NCBI RefSeq assembly: GCF_000349565.1
Contig: NZ_KB714620.1
Coordinates: 302,289-339,342, forward strand
From: Curtobacterium flaccumfaciens UCD-AKU
Lineage (GTDB): Bacteria; Actinomycetota; Actinomycetes; Actinomycetales; Microbacteriaceae
Length of the DNA: 37,054 bases
Reading direction: 5' to 3'
Part shown: positions 8,807 to 17,083 of the stretch, piece after piece
Numbering within the stretch: position 1 is the stretch's first letter
How the letters are laid out: each line of letters starts with the position of its first letter
The notes under the pieces: model-generated
What the model was told of the DNA's origin: nothing
Databases searched by the model: none
What the model saw: only the letters and a program-made list of their open reading frames with translations
Program-made: the position numbers and the translations under genes

Positions 8807-9640
8807 TCAGGCCGCCAGCTGCTGGTCGTCGGCCGCGTCGGCCTTGCCACCGGCCTTGGTGCCCTTGCCGCCCTTGCCGCCGGTGTCGGCGCGGGCGCCG
8901 GGCGGCACCATGGCCTTCAGGCGCTCACCGAGCAGGCGAGGCTGGCTGCCCGCCTGCACCGCGAGCAGCCCCTCCATCAGGAGCGTCTGGCGGTCCGACT
9001 CGAGCTGGGCGAGCTTGCGGAGCTTCCCGCCGATCGGCAACCACATGAAGTTCGCGGTGAGCAGGCCCCACAGGGTGGCGACGAACGCGCTGGCGATCAG
9101 GGGTCCGAGCTCGTCGGGCTTGCCGAGGTTCGCGAGCACGTGGGTCAGCGAGACGACGGTGCCGATGATGCCGACGGTCGGAGCGAAGCCGCCCAGGCCC
9201 ATGAAGAACGCGCTCGCGCTGCGGGTCGGGGCCGCGTTCGACTCGATCTCGTCCTCGAGCAGGATCCGCAGCTCGTCACCGTCGGTGCCGTCCGCGATGT
9301 TCTGCAGCGCCTTCTTCATGAACGGGTCGTCGTGCTTGTCGGCCTCCTGCTCGAGGGCGAGCAGGCCGTTCGCACGCGCTGTCTCGGCGAGCCCCACGAC
9401 GTCGTCGATGACCGACGCCGGCGGGGTGACCTTGCCGGTGAACGCCTTCGGCACGGCCTTGAAGCTGGCGATCGCGTCCTTGAGGGTGGTGCTGGCGATG
9501 CCGCAGCCGATGGTGGCACCGAACACGAGCAGCATCGGAGCGGGCAGGAAGAGCCCACCGAGCTCGACGTGCTCCATCTGGACCATGCCGAACAGGGCGC
9601 CGAAGGCGAGCAGGATCCCGACGATCGTTGCGATGTCCAC
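8807..9640 (-). CDS. motA: Flagellar motor stator protein MotA
   Basis: MotA forms the ion-conducting stator with MotB and pushes on FliG. The 277-aa product starts at GTG and shows four hydrophobic segments (about residues 4-22, 33-52, 150-175 and 180-205). A large cytoplasmic loop contains DPFMKKALQNIADGTDGDEL, and the conserved GGFAPTVGIIGTV segment opens the third membrane helix. The C-terminal tail is Gly/Lys-rich. The gene begins 1 bp after flbD ends. Confidence 0.96.
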   Translation of the reverse strand: MDIATIVGILLAFGALFGMVQMEHVELGGLFLPAPMLLVFGATIGCGIASTTLKDAIASFKAVPKAFTGKVTPPASVIDDVVGLAETARANGLLALEQEADKHDDPFMKKALQNIADGTDGDELRILLEDEIESNAAPTRSASAFFMGLGGFAPTVGIIGTVVSLTHVLANLGKPDELGPLIASAFVATLWGLLTANFMWLPIGGKLRKLAQLESDRQTLLMEGLLAVQAGSQPRLLGERLKAMVPPGARADTGGKGGKGTKAGGKADAADDQQLAA

Positions 9641-9641
9641 G

Positions 9642-9944
9642 TCAGCGACCCCCGTCCAGCGCGCGGCCGTGCTGCGTCGAGCGGAGGGCAGCGACCGGGG
9701 CGAGCGTCGGCTGCGAACCGGTGTTCGTGCTCGCGCGCGGGGCCAGGTCGGTGCCGTAGGCCATGCCCACGATGCGTGCGCGGTACGCGGCGATCAGGTC
9801 GATGACGTCGGCCATCGACTCCCGCACGATGTACTTCGCACCGTCGACCATGATCAGCGTCGTGTCCGGCGTCTCCTGGATGCGCTCCACGAGATCGGGG
9901 TTCACAGCGAATCCGCTGCCGTTCAGTCGTGTGACGACGATCAT
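9642..9944 (-). CDS. flbD: FlbD-family flagellar protein
   Basis: A 100-aa protein whose first ~65 residues match the small FlbD family (IVVTRLNGSGFAVNPDLVER, then TTLIMVDGAKYIVRES). These proteins sit between flgE and motA in many flagellar clusters, and their molecular role is poorly known. The last ~35 residues are an Ala/Pro/Thr-rich tail. The frame stays open upstream to 10016, but the ATG at 9944 starts exactly at the family N-terminus and has an AGGACGGG-like ribosome-binding site. In this window flbD is the first gene of its block because unrelated genes separate it from flgE. Confidence 0.85.
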   Translation of the reverse strand: MIVVTRLNGSGFAVNPDLVERIQETPDTTLIMVDGAKYIVRESMADVIDLIAAYRARIVGMAYGTDLAPRASTNTGSQPTLAPVAALRSTQHGRALDGGR

Positions 9945-10060
9945 GGCCCGTCCTGGTTCTCGATCGTCCCGCCGCCGTCCGTGGGGCGGGATGCGGGCCC
10001 GTCCGTGGGCCTGCACCCAGGGCTATCGGCGGATGCGGCGCGTGCGTTAGTGGCCGTCAG

Positions 10061-10072
10061 TAGCCTGGTTCC
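10061..10072 (+). promoter_or_regulatory. Putative leaderless promoter of the 10073 gene
   Basis: TAGCCT at 10061-10066 fits a -10 hexamer and ends 6 nt before the GTG at 10073, the spacing expected for a leaderless actinobacterial transcript. The 128-bp gap 9945-10072 must also hold the promoter for flbD on the other strand, but I see no convincing hexamers for it. Confidence 0.5.
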
Positions 10073-11152
10073 GTGATCGATGCCTCGGACCTGCTCGCGC
10101 ACCCGCGTGGCCGGCGTTTCTGCCTCGAGCTCGTCAGCGGTGTCCAGGACTCCGACGACCCGGCCGCCGTGCAGCTCGGCCACCTGCTCTTCTGGGCGGA
10201 CTACCACCTCGGCGTCGAACGCGGCGACGACCGAACGCTCTTCGGCATCGGTGCCGCGATCGAACCCGAGCCGGCTCCGGACCTGGCAGCGGTGGCGAGC
10301 GCACTCGCGGCGGTGCCCCTGCCGTCCGTGGGCGAGGACGACGTCGTGGTCGCGCTCGAGTCGACTGCGGACAGCGCGCTGTGGTGGCAGCAACCCGATG
10401 CGCTGGACGCGCTCCTCGCTCGGACGGAACTGCAGGCCGCGTTCCGGCGGCTCGCTCGGTGGGCGGTCGACAGCCCGGTCGTGCGCCGGCTCTTCGACCC
10501 GCAGGGCGGAGCATGGACCGTCGAGTTCGACGAGGACGAGCAGCCCCGACGCCCGGGAGTGGCAGAGGCGCTCGCCGAATGGTCCCGGGAGCTGCGCCGC
10601 GAGGACGCCGAGGGGAACCCGGGGGTGACCAGCGGGGTGTGGTGGACGACTCCGCCGTGGCCACTCACGCAGCACACGCGAGCGCCGTTCCCGTCCGCCG
10701 GGCCGCTGGCGCTCTGGGCGGTCGAGGACTCCTTCGGGCAGGAACGCGCCGTCGTCTCGGCCGTGCCCGCCGATGTCACCGCGCGGGTGTGCACCGTCGA
10801 CGGGCCCGACGACTGGGCTGCGCTGTGCCGCCGCTGGCCGCTCGACGTGACACGGACCACCCGGCGGAACGACTGGGCCCTGGCGACCGGACGGCAGGGC
10901 GACTGGGTGCTGCCGGACTGGTCAGCGGTGGCCACCGAGTTCGACGTCGTGCACCTGACCGTCGCTGGTTGGTTCCGCACGTCCGGGCTCGCGGTGCGGG
11001 TCGACGACGACCGGGCGAGTGTCGTCGCCGGATGGACGCCGGACTCCGCGTACCGGCTCACCGACCGGGGCGCCGGGGACGACGCCGTCACGGGCGATCC
11101 GGAGACCTGGTCGCGTCCCGGCAACGCCGGGGTCTGGCGCCGTCTCAGCTGA
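10073..11152 (+). CDS. Conserved-looking hypothetical protein, 359 aa
   Basis: I do not recognise a family. The frame has strong G/C bias at third positions and starts at a GTG placed for leaderless expression. The product is acidic and Trp-rich, with no signal peptide or membrane segment. Visible features are QLGHLLFWADYHLGVERGDD near residue 35, a duplicated WW pair (SALWWQQPD and SGVWWTTPPWP), and a C-terminal beta-rich half with VVHLTVAGWFRTSGLAVRV. It is convergent on nothing; the gene remnants downstream are on the same strand. A soluble cytoplasmic role is all that can be inferred. Confidence 0.75.
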   Translation: MIDASDLLAHPRGRRFCLELVSGVQDSDDPAAVQLGHLLFWADYHLGVERGDDRTLFGIGAAIEPEPAPDLAAVASALAAVPLPSVGEDDVVVALESTADSALWWQQPDALDALLARTELQAAFRRLARWAVDSPVVRRLFDPQGGAWTVEFDEDEQPRRPGVAEALAEWSRELRREDAEGNPGVTSGVWWTTPPWPLTQHTRAPFPSAGPLALWAVEDSFGQERAVVSAVPADVTARVCTVDGPDDWAALCRRWPLDVTRTTRRNDWALATGRQGDWVLPDWSAVATEFDVVHLTVAGWFRTSGLAVRVDDDRASVVAGWTPDSAYRLTDRGAGDDAVTGDPETWSRPGNAGVWRRLS

Positions 11153-11196
11153 TCCCCAGCAAACCGCTGCATCCGATCGGGGTGCTCCACCGGTAG

Positions 11197-11358
11197 TGGG
11201 GGTGCGACGTCGAGGACGACGCCGGTGGCAACTCCACCGCGGTCGCACGACTGCCGTCCTCCGACGAGCTCAACCATCGTGAGATCGCCGAACGGCTCGA
11301 GAGCCACATCCACCGAAGTCTGACTCGGCTCCGAACACGTCTCGAGGTGATCGAATGA
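11197..11358 (+). pseudogene. Remnant of an ECF sigma factor (region 4 fragment)
   Basis: Translating 11197-11358 gives 53 codons ending NHREIAERLES, then SLTRLRTRLEVIE and stop. HREIAERL followed by TRLRTRL resembles the helix-turn-helix of sigma region 4, with the middle apparently deleted. An in-frame TAG lies just upstream at 11194-11196, and no region 2 is present. The stop overlaps the ATG of the next gene (ATGA), the usual arrangement for a sigma factor coupled to its anti-sigma factor. This supports the assignment of an otherwise very short fragment. Confidence 0.55.
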
Positions 11359-12132
11359 AGCACGTCGACGACGAGACGCTGGCGATGCTCGCGGTCTCCG
11401 ATCAGGTGGCCTCGGACGGGATCGCCGAGCACCTGGCGTCCTGCGACCGGTGCCGCGACGAGGTGGCCGCGCTGCAACGGGTCGCCGCGGTGACCCGGGC
11501 GTCCGAGGGCGTCGGGCTGATCGCGCCCCCGGAGCACGTGTGGGAGTGGATCGCGGCCGAGATCGCACGGACGCCGCAACAGGCAGCGCGGGCCACCGAA
11601 CCCGGACCCGGAGCAGGGCGAGCGCCGGGGGCACACGAGCGGCGCGCCAGGGTCCCAGGCGCAGCGCCGTGCGGTGCCTCGCCGTCCGCGTCGTCGCCGT
11701 CCGCTCGCGGTCGTGCTCGCTGGCGTCGGCGTGCTCGCCGTGGTCCTCGGCGTCGGTGTGGCGACCGGTGTCGTGCCCGGACTCCCCCGCGGTGACGCCG
11801 AGACCGTCGCCGCGCTGCCCCGCTGGTCCGGGACGACCGGCCGCGCCGAACTCGAACGCGACCAGGACGGCCGCGCGACCCTGCTCGTCGACCTGCACGG
11901 TGAACGTGGTCGATCCGGCACCGGTCCGTTGCGTGAGGTCTGGATGATGCGACCGGACCTCGGCGGGCTGGTGAGCGTCGGCTCCCTCGACGGCGACCAG
12001 GGCCGGTTCACGGTGCCCCCGGGACTCGACACCGCTGAGTTCCGGGTCGTGGACGTCACGGCCGAGGCCGACGACGGTGATCCAACGCACTCCGGCGACT
12101 CGATCGTCCGTGGCACCCTCAGCGATCCCTGA
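11355..12132 (+). pseudogene. RskA-type anti-sigma factor, frameshifted
   Basis: The first frame (from ATG 11355) encodes a zinc-finger anti-sigma N-terminus with H-x3-C-x2-C (HLASCDRC, about residues 26-33) and then becomes low-complexity. The next frame, entered between about 11590 and 11670, encodes a basic patch, one membrane segment (LAVVLAGVGVLAVVLGVGVA) and an extracellular RskA-like domain (LREVWMMRP, SVGSLDGDQGRF, and GDPTHSGDSIVRGTL). Together they make one complete anti-sigma-K-like protein broken by a single-base shift. A GGGGG run at 11627-11631 is a candidate site, since removing one G would restore one frame. With the sigma gene also damaged, genuine decay is likelier than sequencing error. 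Confidence 0.7.
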
Positions 12133-12150
12133 CCTGACCGGACCGTGCGG

Positions 12151-12993
12151 TCACTCGGACGTGCCGTGTCGCTCGACGCGCGCGAGCAGGTGCCCGTGGA
12201 GGAAGTCGTAGGTCCTGGTGAGGGCGTCGGTCCGCGTGCTCATCTCGGCGAAGTCGTGGTGGCCACCGTCGACGAGCATGAACTCGTGGGGAACACCCTG
12301 TTCTGCGAGCGTCGCGGCGAGGGACACGCTCTGCTCGACGGGCACGACCCGGTCGTCGGTCCCGTGGAGGAGGAACGTCGGCGCAGACTCGGCCGTGATG
12401 TGGTCTGCGGGTCGGAACCACCGACTGCCGTCCGCACCGGGTGCCCCGAACGCGGTGTACAGGGGCGACCCGGGGGCACGGAGCTCCGGTGAGCGGAGCG
12501 GATCGTGCATGCCGTACCAGCTGGCGACCGCGCACACCCGCTCCGGTTCCGAGGGAGCGGAGGCGCCGACGATCGTCGCGATGGTCGCGCCGGCGGAGTT
12601 GCCCCAGAGCGCGACCGCACCCGGATCCAGGTTGAACGCGTCCGCGTGTGCGCGGAGGAAACGGAGCGCTTCCCGCACGTCGTCGACCGGGGCAGGGAAC
12701 CGCGCCTCGTTGCTGGTCCGGTACTCGACACTGGCGACGGCGACCCCGCGCTCGGCCAGGGCCACCAGCGCGGGGACGTACCGGGCTCGGTGGACGTTCC
12801 GGAACCCGCCGCCCTTGATGAACACGACCAGGGGCGTCGGTGTGGCGGTCGCGGGCTTCAGGAGGTCGAAGTGCAGCTGTCGTCCGCCCGGGAACAGGGC
12901 TCCGTCGCGGAACTGCGAGTACACGAGGTCCGTGTACTGCTCCACGAAGCAGTGCGTGGGACTGCCGAGCGCGACGGTGGAGGAGTGTGTCAT
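12151..12993 (-). CDS. Alpha/beta hydrolase, esterase/lipase-like
   Basis: A 280-aa alpha/beta-hydrolase of the BD-FAE/esterase type. The nucleophile elbow is G-N-S133-A-G, the likely acid lies in GTDDRVVP (about residues 211-218), and the likely catalytic His is in GGHHDF (about 243-248). The oxyanion region reads IKGGGFR, with Lys60 where the family usually has His (HGGG). No signal peptide is visible from the ATG at 12993. Longer upstream starts read into repetitive basic sequence and are rejected. It lies 202 bp downstream of the secreted GH32 on the same strand, so it could belong to the fructan operon, but the gap and repeats argue for separate transcription. Substrate unknown. Confidence 0.8.
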   Translation of the reverse strand: MTHSSTVALGSPTHCFVEQYTDLVYSQFRDGALFPGGRQLHFDLLKPATATPTPLVVFIKGGGFRNVHRARYVPALVALAERGVAVASVEYRTSNEARFPAPVDDVREALRFLRAHADAFNLDPGAVALWGNSAGATIATIVGASAPSEPERVCAVASWYGMHDPLRSPELRAPGSPLYTAFGAPGADGSRWFRPADHITAESAPTFLLHGTDDRVVPVEQSVSLAATLAEQGVPHEFMLVDGGHHDFAEMSTRTDALTRTYDFLHGHLLARVERHGTSE

Positions 12994-13099
12994 GCGGTCC
13001 GTTCGGGTCGAGTCGGAGAACCGCGGCGACCGCTGGTTGCTCGGTCGTCCGGTCCGGGTGCCAGGACACACCATCTCCCTCGGACGAACCTCCGACCGC

Positions 13100-13143
13100 C
13101 GTCCGACCACCGTCCGACCACCCTCTGTTCGCCCTCTGTTCGC
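13100..13143. repeat. Two adjacent pairs of 11-bp tandem repeats
   Basis: CGTCCGACCAC occurs at 13100-13110 and is repeated at 13111-13121, directly followed by CCTCTGTTCGC at 13122-13132 and 13133-13143. They lie in the 202-bp gap 12994-13195, which holds no gene that I can support. Confidence 0.75.
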
Positions 13144-13195
13144 CCGCGGTCCGCACCGACGCCCCGGCACCGTCGCAGCTCCCGGACCTGCGTCT

Positions 13196-14800
13196 CTACT
13201 CGCCCCCGTACTCGCGGATGGTGATGCCGGAGAAGGTCGCGGTGCCGCCGTCGGAGAACAACGAGATGCCCGTGTCGCCCGTGTCGAAGTTCACCTGGTT
13301 CGAGAGGACCGTCGCGCCGTCGTCGACGAACACCTCCACGCTCTGCGTGTCCACGAGGATCCGCAGGTGCGAGGACCGTGTCGCAGGATCGACGGGAGCC
13401 GCCGCGCGGGTGTACGGCGAGAGCGCGAACCCGGCACGATCGGAGCGCGCGCGGTCGACGTAGAGGTCGCCACCGGCCGTGCCGATGTTCGTGGACCGAG
13501 TGGCGTCAGAGGAGCGTCCGACCGACACCCCGACGTTCGTGGCGTCGGACCACGTCACGTCGAGTTCGATCTCGTAGGCCCGCCCGTCGTAGGGCAGGAC
13601 CGTGGATCCGTTGACCGACTGGTCAGCGATCGGGACGATCCGGGTCGCAGCGCTCCGGAGCGCTGCGACGGGCTCGCTGATGAGCGCGTAGCCGCCAGCG
13701 GACCGACGCCGCAGCGTGATCTCGCGGACGATCGAGTTCTGACCGTTGTACCCGTCCGAGGCGTCGGTCGGGACCTGCCGGTCGGCGTACTTCCAGTTGT
13801 TCATCCACCCGATGCCGTAGCGCTTCGTGTCCGGCGCTTCGACCGCAGGCCACGTGACGGCCGCGTACCAGTCCCAGCCCCAGTCGAGCCACTGCGGTGT
13901 GGGGTCGTCAGCGGTGAAGAAGGTTCCGTCCCACGAGCCGGTCCAGTAGGCGTAGGTGCAGGGCAGGCCCACGTTGTAGGCGTCCATGCTGCCGGCCAGG
14001 ACCCAGTGCGTCGTCCCGTCGTCGGCGGTGATCTGGAACAGGTCGGGGCACTCGATGCCTCCGAGGTCGTGGTCGGGGTAGTCGAAGTTCCGTTGCAGGG
14101 TCCAGTCGACGAGGTTCTTCGACGTGTAGAACGCGGCGTACCGCTGCCGCCCGATGACGCAGACCCATTCGCTGCGGGCGGCGTCCCAGGCGACCTTCGG
14201 GTCACGGAACCACTCGGCGTTCGAGACCTCTGCGTCGGTGGTCGCTGCGCGGCCGTCGGTGTTGACGATGACGGGATCCGGTCGGGCGGTGAAGGAGAAG
14301 CCGCCGTCGGTGGAGAAGAACAGGTACTGCTCCTGGTACTTCCGCACACCCCCTGTCGGGCGGGTCGCGAGGGCGATGACGGCACCGGCACCGTAGCCGG
14401 CGGTGTCGTCGGTGTCGATCAGGGTGCAACCCGTCCACGTGGGCAGGTTGGTCTGCAGCGGGATGACCGTTCCCTCGAAGGTGAAGTCGACACCGTCGGT
14501 GGTGGAGACGTGGTCCCAGCCGCCGTCGCCGTTGTCCACGTCGGAGTGCAGGTAGTACAGCTGGTACGCGCCCCTGGTGAACACCGGACGCTGCGGATCG
14601 GACAGCCATCCGGCAGGCGGTGTCATGTGGTACCTGGCACGGAGCGAGGTGCCGGTCACTGCGGTTGCTGCGGACGAAGCCCCGGGTCGGGACAACGATG
14701 CGGCGCGTGCTGCTTCGCCTGGCGCGGTCGCGGCGAACAGTGCGAGCGCACTGATGCCTGCACCCTGGAGGAGTGCGCGTCGTCGGAATTCAGAGGTCAT
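13196..14800 (-). CDS. Tat-exported GH32 fructan hydrolase (levanase/inulinase-like)
   Basis: A 534-aa glycoside hydrolase family 32 enzyme that should cleave fructans outside the cell. The N-terminus carries a twin-arginine signal (FRRRALLQGAGISALALFAA, ending near residue 35). The catalytic triad is visible: nucleophile Asp68 in GWLSDPQ, Asp200 in FRDP, and acid/base Glu250 in ECPD. WMNNW in mid-protein is common in exo-acting inulinases and levanases. A C-terminal beta-sandwich ends in VEVFVDDGATVLSNQVNF. It overlaps the kinase gene by 11 bp and is the last gene of the operon. Whether levan, inulin or both is the substrate cannot be read from sequence. Confidence 0.92.
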   Translation of the reverse strand: MTSEFRRRALLQGAGISALALFAATAPGEAARAASLSRPGASSAATAVTGTSLRARYHMTPPAGWLSDPQRPVFTRGAYQLYYLHSDVDNGDGGWDHVSTTDGVDFTFEGTVIPLQTNLPTWTGCTLIDTDDTAGYGAGAVIALATRPTGGVRKYQEQYLFFSTDGGFSFTARPDPVIVNTDGRAATTDAEVSNAEWFRDPKVAWDAARSEWVCVIGRQRYAAFYTSKNLVDWTLQRNFDYPDHDLGGIECPDLFQITADDGTTHWVLAGSMDAYNVGLPCTYAYWTGSWDGTFFTADDPTPQWLDWGWDWYAAVTWPAVEAPDTKRYGIGWMNNWKYADRQVPTDASDGYNGQNSIVREITLRRRSAGGYALISEPVAALRSAATRIVPIADQSVNGSTVLPYDGRAYEIELDVTWSDATNVGVSVGRSSDATRSTNIGTAGGDLYVDRARSDRAGFALSPYTRAAAPVDPATRSSHLRILVDTQSVEVFVDDGATVLSNQVNFDTGDTGISLFSDGGTATFSGITIREYGGE

Positions 14801-15749
14801 GGTCCACTCCGGTTCGAGGTCGGGATTGCGTCGGATCGTGCGCTTCGGGAGTCGCTCCCCGCACGGGGATCAGGTCGGTGGCACTCGGCAGATCGGCTCC
14901 CCGCCGGGCGACGGTGATCGCCGCGGCACGGGTGCAGACACGTCCGAGTTCCGTGAGGGTCGGTTCGCCGAGCGAGTCGAGAACGGTGGCGTGGTCCCGC
15001 AGCTGCCAGACGAGCGTTGCCATGTAGGTGTCGCCCGCTCCGACGGTGTCGACGACGTCGACGCGTTCACCGGGGACCCGTACCCGCTCGGTCGCGGTCG
15101 CCAGGAGCGAGCCGGTGGCGCCCGTGGTGAGGACCGCGAGCTGGGCGCCGCAGCCGAGCACGCGATCGAGGACGGCGTCCTCGGACAGCCCCGGGTAGAG
15201 CCACGCACCGTCTTCGTCGGAGAGCTTCACGACGTTCGCCGTCGCTGCACGGTGCTCGAAGGTGAGTCGCTCGTCGGCAGCCGCGCCGAGGAGTGCGGGA
15301 CGGATGTTCGGGTCGAACGAGACGACTCCCCCGGCCGCCGCGGTGCGTCGCGCGAGTTCCGACACCTTGCTCGCCCCGGGTTCGAGGAAGACGCCGATCG
15401 ATCCGACGTGCAGCCAGCTCGGCGTGCGTGGCAGCTCCGGCAGGTCCCACTCGACGTCGAACTCGTACGTCGGCTGGCCGTCCGCGTCGAGCCGGACAGA
15501 GGCGGAGGACGTCCGGCTGGCTCGGAACGTCCCGTCGACGAGTCGGACGCCGGAGGCCCGGAGGTGATCGGCGATGCGGTGTCCTCGGACGTCGTCCCCG
15601 AGCCACGTCGCGAACTCGACCGGTGCACCGAGCCTCCCCAACCCGAGTGCCACGTTCGCCGGGCTCCCACCGGGTACCTCACGCGGTGATCCGTCGTGCA
15701 CGACGTCGACCAACGACTCGCCGGCAACGGTGATCAGGGGCCGGGTCAT
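14790..15749 (-). CDS. PfkB-family carbohydrate kinase, probable fructokinase
   Basis: A 319-aa ribokinase-family kinase, predicted to phosphorylate fructose released by the neighbouring GH32 enzymes. The N-terminal PfkB region is GGSPANVALGLGRLG (about residues 27-41). The C-terminal signature is DTVGAGDTY, with G237-A-G-D240, where Asp240 is the catalytic base. Length and domain order are normal for a fructokinase. The ATG overlaps the upstream GH32 stop by 4 bp. Fructose specificity is inferred from context. Confidence 0.9.
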   Translation of the reverse strand: MTRPLITVAGESLVDVVHDGSPREVPGGSPANVALGLGRLGAPVEFATWLGDDVRGHRIADHLRASGVRLVDGTFRASRTSSASVRLDADGQPTYEFDVEWDLPELPRTPSWLHVGSIGVFLEPGASKVSELARRTAAAGGVVSFDPNIRPALLGAAADERLTFEHRAATANVVKLSDEDGAWLYPGLSEDAVLDRVLGCGAQLAVLTTGATGSLLATATERVRVPGERVDVVDTVGAGDTYMATLVWQLRDHATVLDSLGEPTLTELGRVCTRAAAITVARRGADLPSATDLIPVRGATPEAHDPTQSRPRTGVDHDL

Positions 15750-17083
15750 CTCGGACCCGCCACCGTCACAGCGCTCCGCAGTTCCCAGACCGACGCCTCG
15801 GGAGGAGCTTCCACAGTCCAGGGTGGTGCCTGCTCGGGGTAGACGCGCGTCGTGACGGATCGGCCGGCGCTGGTGAAGACCTCGACGACGGACCCGTCCA
15901 CGAACACCCGCACCGCCGGCAGCTCGCTCCGCGGTCCGAACGGCGCCCGGACCACGGCAGGGCTCGTGTCCGCGCGAGCGTCCCCGCTGGCACGACTCCG
16001 ATCGACGGTGAGGGTGTCGGCCTCCAGGTCGACACGGACGTCGAGGTACTCGGCCTCCGAGAACCGGAGACGGACGACGCCGGTGACCGGGGTCGGGAGC
16101 ACGATCTCCACCTGCGCGCCGACCGTCGCCCCGTGGCCCGGACGCGACGTGCCTGCTCGCAGTGACTCCACCGCGGGGTGCGGTGCACTCGCGAGTCGTC
16201 CGTCGGTGAGCCACACCCTCCTGGGCAGGGAGACGGCACCGGACCAGCCCGCCTGCGCGGTCGCCTCCAGAGGACGACCTTCCGTGACCCACCCGAAGAG
16301 CACCGCACCCCACGACCCGGTCCGCATCACGGACGGCGCGTAGAAGTGCTGCCCGTGGTCGACCCGGTCGGGGTGCAGCGTGCCGGTCAACGGGACCGCG
16401 ATGACCTCGCCCGGTCCGTCCTCGTGTGACCAGGACGCCATGAGGGCGACGTCGGTGCCGTCGACCGTGAGGATCTGCGGGCACTCCCAGCCTGCGCCGG
16501 TGTCGATGCCCTCGACCGTGGCACGGGTCATCGCGACCAGGTCGCCGGCGGACGCCCAGGTGACGCCGTCGGCGGATCGGTAGTGACGGACCGCCGCGGT
16601 CTGGTTCGCAGCCGCTGCTCCGACAACCATGGACCAGCCGTCCTCGTCCTGCCAGACGAACGGGTCGCGGAACATCGTGATCCCCTCGTCGGCCGCCGGG
16701 TCTGCCACGACCTGGACGGGTGGACCGAAGCTGGTGCCGCCGTCGGAGGACTCGGCGAGGAGCACCGACTGGAACGGGCTGTGGTCGACCTTGCCGGAGT
16801 AGTACGCGCGGACGACGTCGTCGTGGAGCACCGTGTTGCCCGACCACGCGCCCCCGGAGTCCGCGCCCCCGGGGACGGGGACGATCGCGGGCCGGTGCAG
16901 GCTCCAGTGCACCAGGTCCTCGCTGGTGGCGTGTCCCCACTCGACCGGGATCTCGAGGTCGACGAGCGGCCTCGACTGGAAGTACAGGTGCGCCTGTCCG
17001 CCGATGTCGATCGGTCCGTTCGGGTCGTTGAGGTAGCCACGGGGCAGCCGGACGTGGAACTGCGGGAGGTGGTGGTCGGTCAT
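15746..17083 (-). CDS. Cytoplasmic GH32 beta-fructosidase
   Basis: A 445-aa GH32 enzyme without a signal peptide. It has the canonical YLNDPNG motif (nucleophile Asp20), FRDP (Asp140) and WECPQ (acid/base Glu200), followed by a C-terminal beta-sandwich containing VRVFVDGSVVEVFTSAG. It resembles sucrose and fructo-oligosaccharide hydrolases. Because import here is by an ABC system rather than a PTS, the substrate is probably unphosphorylated sucrose or short fructans. The start at 17083 overlaps the upstream permease stop by 4 bp, and the end overlaps the kinase start by 4 bp. Confidence 0.93.
   Translation of the reverse strand: MTDHHLPQFHVRLPRGYLNDPNGPIDIGGQAHLYFQSRPLVDLEIPVEWGHATSEDLVHWSLHRPAIVPVPGGADSGGAWSGNTVLHDDVVRAYYSGKVDHSPFQSVLLAESSDGGTSFGPPVQVVADPAADEGITMFRDPFVWQDEDGWSMVVGAAAANQTAAVRHYRSADGVTWASAGDLVAMTRATVEGIDTGAGWECPQILTVDGTDVALMASWSHEDGPGEVIAVPLTGTLHPDRVDHGQHFYAPSVMRTGSWGAVLFGWVTEGRPLEATAQAGWSGAVSLPRRVWLTDGRLASAPHPAVESLRAGTSRPGHGATVGAQVEIVLPTPVTGVVRLRFSEAEYLDVRVDLEADTLTVDRSRASGDARADTSPAVVRAPFGPRSELPAVRVFVDGSVVEVFTSAGRSVTTRVYPEQAPPWTVEAPPEASVWELRSAVTVAGPR

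Noticed and set aside
9945..10072. Integration scar or tRNA at the flbD side of the flagellar split
   Set aside because: No tRNA, integrase or repeat matching the flgE-side boundary could be found by eye.
12218..14917. 899-aa open frame on the plus strand opposite the esterase and GH32
   Set aside because: The minus-strand genes show catalytic motifs; this frame shows none.
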